Assembly: GCA_029582265.1 (NCBI GenBank)
Contig: CM055828.1
Location: 31,183,263 to 31,247,262 of the forward strand
DNA from: Zoroaster sp. YZ-2022
Lineage: Eukaryota > Echinodermata > Asteroidea > Forcipulatida > Zoroasteridae
DNA: 64,000 nt
Direction: 5' to 3'
Made by a program: the position numbers and the translations under genes. Below, in pieces: positions 58,460-64,000 of this stretch. The number at the start of each line of letters is the position of its first letter. Position 1 is the first letter of the stretch. Under the pieces are notes generated by a model that had not been told where the DNA came from, did not search any database, and saw only the letters and a program-made list of their open reading frames with translations.

Positions 58460-58806
58460 AATAATAATATGGACTTATATAGTGCACGTATCCACCAAAC
58501 TGGTGCTCGAGGCGCATTATACCCCTGCTCAAGCTCATGAGTCATTCCTGAAACCATCTCAGCTCCCTGGGGAGTATACAGCTCAATTGCTGCCATTACA
58601 GCGCATATAGGGTTAATCAAACACAACAACCAACTCTGCCCTCACAGGTACCCATTTACCCCTGGGTGGAGAGAAGCAATATGGTAAAGTGTCTTGCGCA
58701 AGGACACAAGCACCCCAGTCGCGGCTGGGATTCGAACCCACATTCTGACGACTCGGCCATCAGAACACAAATCCGATGCACTAAACCGCTCGACCATGGC
58801 ACTCCA
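58460..58806 (-). repeat. tRNA-Leu-derived SINE, diverged copy
   Basis: Same body as 4930-5285 (CAGCTCCCTGGGGAGTATAC, CACAGGTACCCATTTACCCC on the + strand), with a tRNA-like head near 58720-58800 that has diverged in the anticodon arm. The tail is a short TAATAATAT run at 58459-58468. Confidence 0.7.
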
Positions 58807-59300
58807 TATAGATGTTGGAAGCTTTGTTTAACGGTTAAAAAGGGCCAAAAATAATTTATGACGGGACGGGACATAAATTAACTTCAGTACATATTGATTG
58901 TGAAATCATTTTTCTCATGATAATATTGAGAAACATAATTTTTAAGCATTTATCTTCCCTTCAAGTAAGATAGCAATGTTCCGATGAAAAAGAAACTTCC
59001 ACAAATTTATGTTAAAATAGCGAAATGGGCGATACATTTTTGTTTCTGATTGGGAATATCTGTGAGTATAAGCAGCTCAGTTCTCGGCAATTATTGAAAC
59101 CAGTTGAAATCAAGGAACTGATCTTGACTTTTGAACAAGAAAGGTGATTATCCTCTCACCGCTTGACTTGATTTCCATTATCAGATTAACACTAACTTCC
59201 CTCCCCCACGTTGTGACCTATTACGTCACACCTTAAACAAAACAGCCCGTTTCCGCCCAGCGGTGAGCGCACAGATCCTGTTTTAGTTTCCAATGAGATG

Positions 59301-59369
59301 CAATGGCGGATCCAGGGGGGGGCCAACGGGGGCCATGGCCCCAAAAACCGAAGCTGTACGCCCCCAAAA

Positions 59370-59406
<37 letters not shown>

Positions 59407-60515
59407 GAAGAAAAAAAAGGGGGAAAAAGAGAGACAAAACAAAACCCCACAACTTTACGTCCCCTGCTTGTGCAGCTAAGTCTTGCTTATACGTTCAGCT
59501 TTTGTTAAAGTATGCAAATTACAACACACTGATTGGCTACATGAATGTGTTCATAATCCTACTCACGATCCAACATTGCCACAAAATTTGCAATGGTAGT
59601 TTGTGCAGTTAAGCCAAGCTGCATTAGACGAGGCGTACACGGTGATTGTATGCATGGCTTATGCACACGCGACTGGTTGTGTGGGGTTTCCTGGATATTA
59701 GGTGAGCCATGCAACGTCCGCAATGTAGGCCTACGTTTAGACTTGGCGCGAACATCGCGTGCATAAAACGCATTTCAATCTTGTGAGTACGAGCAGGAGC
59801 AGTGACTTGAAAGATTCGTCTTCCATCGTCATATGAGCAGTAAGTATCAACGTAAAATACAGTGGGCTGTTTTGCAGCACTGTGTAGATTACACAATAAT
59901 GTATGTACATACCATAACACTCTGGGGACTCCATGCGGGCACCAGCCTAACCCAGATGAGTGGCCATATCTTAAAACATGTCAATGATTGTTTTTCTGAA
60001 AATCTACCCTTTTGTAGAAAGGATCAATTTTGATCAATAATAACTGCCGTTAATTCCAGAGTTCTGTGTCATCAATGGATTATTTCAGGCGGCTTTATTT
60101 AAACATTAATTTGCATTAATAACTTTTACAACTTGCACACGATTAGCAGCGTAAGTTTGTCATAATCATACAACGCCACACCCCAGTGGAGCCGGCTAGC
60201 TCCTGTGCACGTAGCTATAGGAAAGGAAAGTGTCAATGGAAACTTTTACAGAAAAAAATGAGCCCCTCCCAACACAAAATCCTGGGTACATACATGCGCC
60301 ACTCAATGTTACTCTTGTTTTCTGTCATTATTTAGAGCTTTTATGTACACTTTCACTGCTTCGCCAAATCAAGTATTGTCGTCTAGTATAAATCAAGTAT
60401 TGTCGTCTAGACCCACAAAACAAACAAACCCCACCAGAAACGTTTTGCGCTCGCAAATACGCCCCTCCACTGAGCATTTGGCCCCCCCTAAACTTTGGGC
60501 CTAGATCCGCCGTTG
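59301..60515. mobile_element. Complete non-autonomous hAT-type element, 1.2 kb
   Basis: TIRs CAATGGCGGATCCAGG and inverse CTAGATCCGCCGTTG; the exact 8-bp direct repeat ATGAGATG flanks it (59293-59300 and 60516-60523). It contains a poly-A/AAAAG tract (59365-59420) and no transposase frame. A related left end is at 34541. Confidence 0.85.
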
Positions 60516-60992
60516 ATGAGATGATGTCATTGATCGCCGTTATAATTATTGACAATGTAATGAAGATCAACCTGTGACGTTACGTCAAAACAGGATGAGC
60601 GCACATACCATCACCAGGCAGAAAACGTGACAAAGGTCACATATTCTATAGATTTAAGCAAAAAATATCACCTTTGTGGCTGGTTCGATACATACTTTGT
60701 TTTGTTTCTGTTCTATGACACAGTATAAATATTGGCTGAAACATTAAGAAAGATAAATCTTTCAAGGTGGCAGGGCCTGATGGGCCTTTTGGGAGGATGT
60801 CCACAGTGGCGAATGCGGGGGGTGCCTCCCTTTTTTTCTCCGGCGTGTGTGGAAATTTACCGCGTGTTTTTTGCGTCCCCTCCTGTACTTGAGACCCTGG
60901 GTCCACCCCTATATGGTAGGTTTCAGTTGCCGCTCCTTGAAAATAACAGACAAAGGAGTGCTACACAAAGCCCACATTACATTCTGAATTAA

Positions 60993-61212
60993 AGGGGCAG
61001 TATCATCACAATCAACAGGACATGGAATCGGAGTGATTGTTTTAGATGAAACCCAGTGACTAAAACTAATTCCCTGCATGTTGAGGTCATATTAACGTTG
61101 TTGCTGCTGCATAAATGAGCCAGCAATTTTCAGTCACTGTGTTCATCTTAAACTAGGACATCGATTCCATGCCCTGTTGATCGTCTACTCTGATCGTGAC
61201 GATACTTCCCCT
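60993..61212. mobile_element. AGGGGCAGTA MITE, copy 4
   Basis: TTAA at 60989-60992 and 61213-61216; TIR AGGGGCAGTATCATCACAAT. Confidence 0.85.
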
Positions 61213-61511
61213 TTAATCTCTTCATGAAATTTTCGGCAATAAATTCACTTTTCTAAAAAAAAAATGCAAATAAATTTAAAAAAAACCGATTATACCACCA
61301 TCCACTTAACCAAGTAAAATTGACCATTTGGTAAATTATGAATGACCAATTATGTGCCTCATCACTAAAACCAATATACAGCTTTGGTTAAGATGTCTGT
61401 AAGTGCATCCATATTAATAAAGAATCACAGGATACTCAATATGTTTGATTGTGTTGTACAAGAAAATAGCAGAAATACATTCAGATATGTTGTATTCCTT
61501 TTAACAATTAA

Positions 61512-61730
61512 AGGGGCAGTATCGTCACGATCAACAGGGCATGGAATCAGGAGTGCTAGTTTTCGATTAACTCAGTGACTGAAAATAATACCCCCACATG
61601 ATAAGGTCATATAACCGTTACCGCTCCATAAATGAGCCAATAATATTCAGTCACTGTATTTAACTTGAAATAGGACACCGATTCCATGCCCTGTTGAAAG
61701 TCTATACTCTGATCATGACGATATTTCCCT
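61512..61730. mobile_element. AGGGGCAGTA MITE, copy 5
   Basis: TTAA at 61508-61511 and 61731-61734; TIR AGGGGCAGTATCGTCACGAT. Only 300 bases from copy 4. Confidence 0.85.
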
Positions 61731-61734
61731 TTAA

Positions 61735-62430
61735 TTAAAACGTCAAAGATTGTAGTTATATATCGAAATCGTCCATTCCAGGGCGAGAGAGCATTGTTGT
61801 CCAAAGATACTGACGCTGCTTGAAAGCCCCAGGGACCGGGTTTGTATTAAAGTGTCCAATCGATCATTGAAAAACCATGCATAAAGACGAACAGTATGAT
61901 TACGTAATTTCCAACCATTTATTTTTTTTTGTTCATCTGGTAAACGAGAAGATCTGTGCTAATTCCTCCAATGCACTTCTGACCAATGGGAATCATCCGA
62001 AGTGACGTAATGCACTGATGGGCATATCTCATATACTTTGGACTGTGTGGAATGCAAACCACAGTAAAAATAAATAGATAAATAAATAAATAAAAAATAG
62101 TGCAGCTCACTGCAGTAAAAGTTATTATTATTGAAAAAGATGAAGGTTGTAGGCCGGTACGTTTTTGTTGAATAAAAATATTAACTAATAATAATTTGGA
62201 AAGATTGTTGTATCAAAATTCACACGAAAGAAATAGCTATAAAATGTTTTACGCGGATTAATTTCGAGGCCTATAGATCGGGCACATTTACCGACATTTA
62301 CCTTACGTCACAAGTCGTCTGCACACAATTTGGGTTGAAAGATCTGTTGCCACTGTTTGTGGTCTTCATTATGTAACTGAAACTCAACTGGAGCAGGGAG
62401 GACAACAGTCTTTCTATGGCTTATAGGACG
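61735..62430. other. No gene seen
   Basis: AT-rich DNA with an AAATA-type tract near 62070-62098. I see no exon or repeat structure. Confidence 0.5.
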
Positions 62431-62653
62431 CGTTTTTCGATCAGGGAACCAACTTTATAATTTGAATAAAATCTTCGGATAAAATTCGAAGGTATTTACA
62501 AGAGGATAGGAACCATCGCCCGGGAAATCGAAGGAAACTGTGCCAGACCCCACAGTCGGGAATTCGTACGGCGGGGAGAGGCTGCACACGGACTCGGCAA
62601 GTGACGGGGATGAATTGACCGAGTGGGACCGTGACATTTTCGGCGTTCACTTC

Positions 62654-62896
62654 ATGGAGATGTTCTGCCTCAGGTGATGTCACAACGAAAAAAGGATGAA
62701 AAACACTTCAAGATTTCTGATCTGATTGACGATTTTGGAGGTACTGTGTTTTGTCGAATGATCTGATTGACGATTTTGGAGGTGTTGTGTTTTGTCGAAT
62801 GATCTGATTGACGATTTTGGAGGTGTTGTGTTTTGTCGAATGATCTGAATGACGATAAGGAGTCTACAAGGGAACAACTTGAAGAGGTCGTCATCG
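62654..62896 (+). CDS. Candidate first exons of an unidentified gene
   Basis: In a locally CpG-rich stretch (62510-62670), an ATG at 62654 is followed by a donor AG|GTGATG at 62673. The frame is open upstream to about 62508, reading DSASDGDELTEWDRDIFG. A second candidate exon ends ESTREQLEEVVIG at 62896 before GTAAGT; a phase-compatible acceptor may lie near 62823, but it has a poor pyrimidine tract. I do not recognise the protein, and the gene would continue past the window. Confidence 0.2.
62719..62856. repeat. 41-bp tandem repeat, about 3.4 units
   Basis: Units start at 62719, 62760, 62801 and 62842 with GATCTGATTGACGATTTTGG. The 41-bp period is not a multiple of three. Confidence 0.9.
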
Positions 62897-64000
62897 GTAA
62901 GTCAAAAACTGTTCCTGTTTTAAGGTAAGTGAACACTAACAACATTTTCTCTCCTCATGTAGCACCATTTTGAAATCTAGGTTTTGTTCGTAAAAAGATG
63001 GATCACTGTCGTTGTCAACAGGTTGTCTGCAGAGCTTACAGGTTTGATGACAGCCAAGGTAACATTCGTAACGCCCCTAAGCCTATTTTGTAGCCAACAG
63101 GGGGGAGGGCTGTAGCCAACCTTATAATTTGATGTTTTTTTAAAAAGAATGTCGGACCCAACTGCCACTTGTGCACAATGTCTAAGCAAAATGGCCAACT
63201 TCTCACTGGATGTGCATACATTCATTGCTCAAATTATCCCAAAGTATCGTTTCCAATCCTCACTTGACTACACTTTCCTCTCCTTAAGTGTGTCCTCTAT
63301 CATCTTTTAAAGGAAAATCTGTGATATTTGTCATATTTGAATAGAAAAGTGGGGGTTGTATTTTGCACTCTTTCCCCTTTTTTCCTTGACATGACTAACG
63401 TGAACAATTTGCATATGACTAAATCCTGCGTCAAAGTTCGCGCTCTTGCCGCTTTTAATTCAAATTTGAGGAATTTGAGTTCAAAAAGGCAGAAGCGCTG
63501 CTTTTGACACAGGTCTTGATAGTTTGCGCAAAACATTGTTACTAATTAATTAACAAATGAAACATGGAATGTGTGTAATGTTGTACTCTGCTGTTAGGTA
63601 CTCAACTGAGCTATTGCATTATTTCCAGATAGGACAATGGTGACCAGTTATTTGGCAAATTAGGGGGCCGCTTCGGGATTTAATTCAATTCAAGTCAAAC
63701 TCCATGCATAAATTAGGGCTACACGCGCCACTCGAGTCTCCAAATGAGTGGGCGGGTCATCTGCAATCAGCCAGTAGCTTTTCACTTATAGCACGTGTCA
63801 CACTGAAATAGCTTCGAAGAAATATTCAGCTGCAAAGATGTGATCAAAATAATAGACTTTAGAAGGATGTGATTGGGCTTGAAAGTATTTGACCTAGATA
63901 ATTACGCAATAGGTCCAAGGTGCGGTGTGTTTCTAGCGAGGTTGTACATGTATTACTGTTCGTCTTAGCTCAGGGTACACTTTGTCTTAATAGCTGTAGG
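62897..64000. other. No gene seen
   Basis: Mixed unique DNA to the window end. Frames on the - strand near 62977-63225 and 63300-63536 have no recognisable domain or splice-supported structure. Confidence 0.5.

Noticed and set aside
59192..59612. Frames with poly-Phe or poly-Lys
   Set aside because: Translation of the A-rich tract inside the hAT-type element.

Overview
This window is nuclear DNA from an animal. It carries two interrupted protein-coding genes with ordinary GT-AG introns, both on the + strand and both essentially complete. COPB1 (coatomer subunit beta, about 38-31406, 21 coding exons, 953 codons) is followed after roughly 9.6 kb by INCENP (inner centromere protein, about 40970-54203, 13 coding exons, 1201 codons). 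The close match of COPB1 to vertebrate beta-COP, the recognisable INCENP, and the dense set of tRNA-derived SINEs, TTAA-flanked MITEs and hAT-type elements suggest an invertebrate deuterostome, most likely an echinoderm or relative. That is inference; there is no ribosomal or mitochondrial marker to settle it.

Layout. 1-31.4 kb: COPB1, whose small exons are scattered among introns full of repeats: a 63-bp array (186-805), a 79-bp array (2792-4530), a 2-kb hAT-type element with an 8-bp target duplication and SINEs inside it (4770-6731), a minisatellite built from the 3' end of COPB1's own fourth coding exon (8810-9463), a 16-bp array (13054-13505), and, in intron 17, a 4.45-kb DNA transposon with 38-bp terminal inverted repeats (22326-26779) inserted into an older MITE. 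31.4-41 kb: intergenic, dominated by a 5.2-kb foldback (34777-39970) whose right arm has two later insertions, with the left arm preserving the empty sites. 41-54.2 kb: INCENP, with a 45-bp array (50030-51062) and many MITEs in its introns. 54.2-64 kb: downstream DNA with a TTAA MITE that carries a possible polyadenylation signal, a 24-bp array with a HindIII site in almost every unit (55262-56073), a complete 1.2-kb hAT-type non-autonomous element (59301-60515), several TTAA MITEs, and a weak candidate for the start of another gene near 62.6 kb.

Function. The two host genes are unrelated in role. COPB1 is a subunit of the COPI coat on Golgi membranes. INCENP is the scaffold of the chromosomal passenger complex, which activates Aurora B. 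Nothing suggests co-regulation. The most distinctive content is the mobile DNA. The intron-17 element encodes, on the - strand, a roughly 1000-residue transposase with a DD(44)E core resembling ISAz013/Zator enzymes and two C-terminal C2H2 zinc fingers, broken by two small frameshifts. Many short elements share TTAA target sites but have different terminal repeats, and one looks like a chimera of two families. There is no CRISPR array, rRNA or bacterial content.
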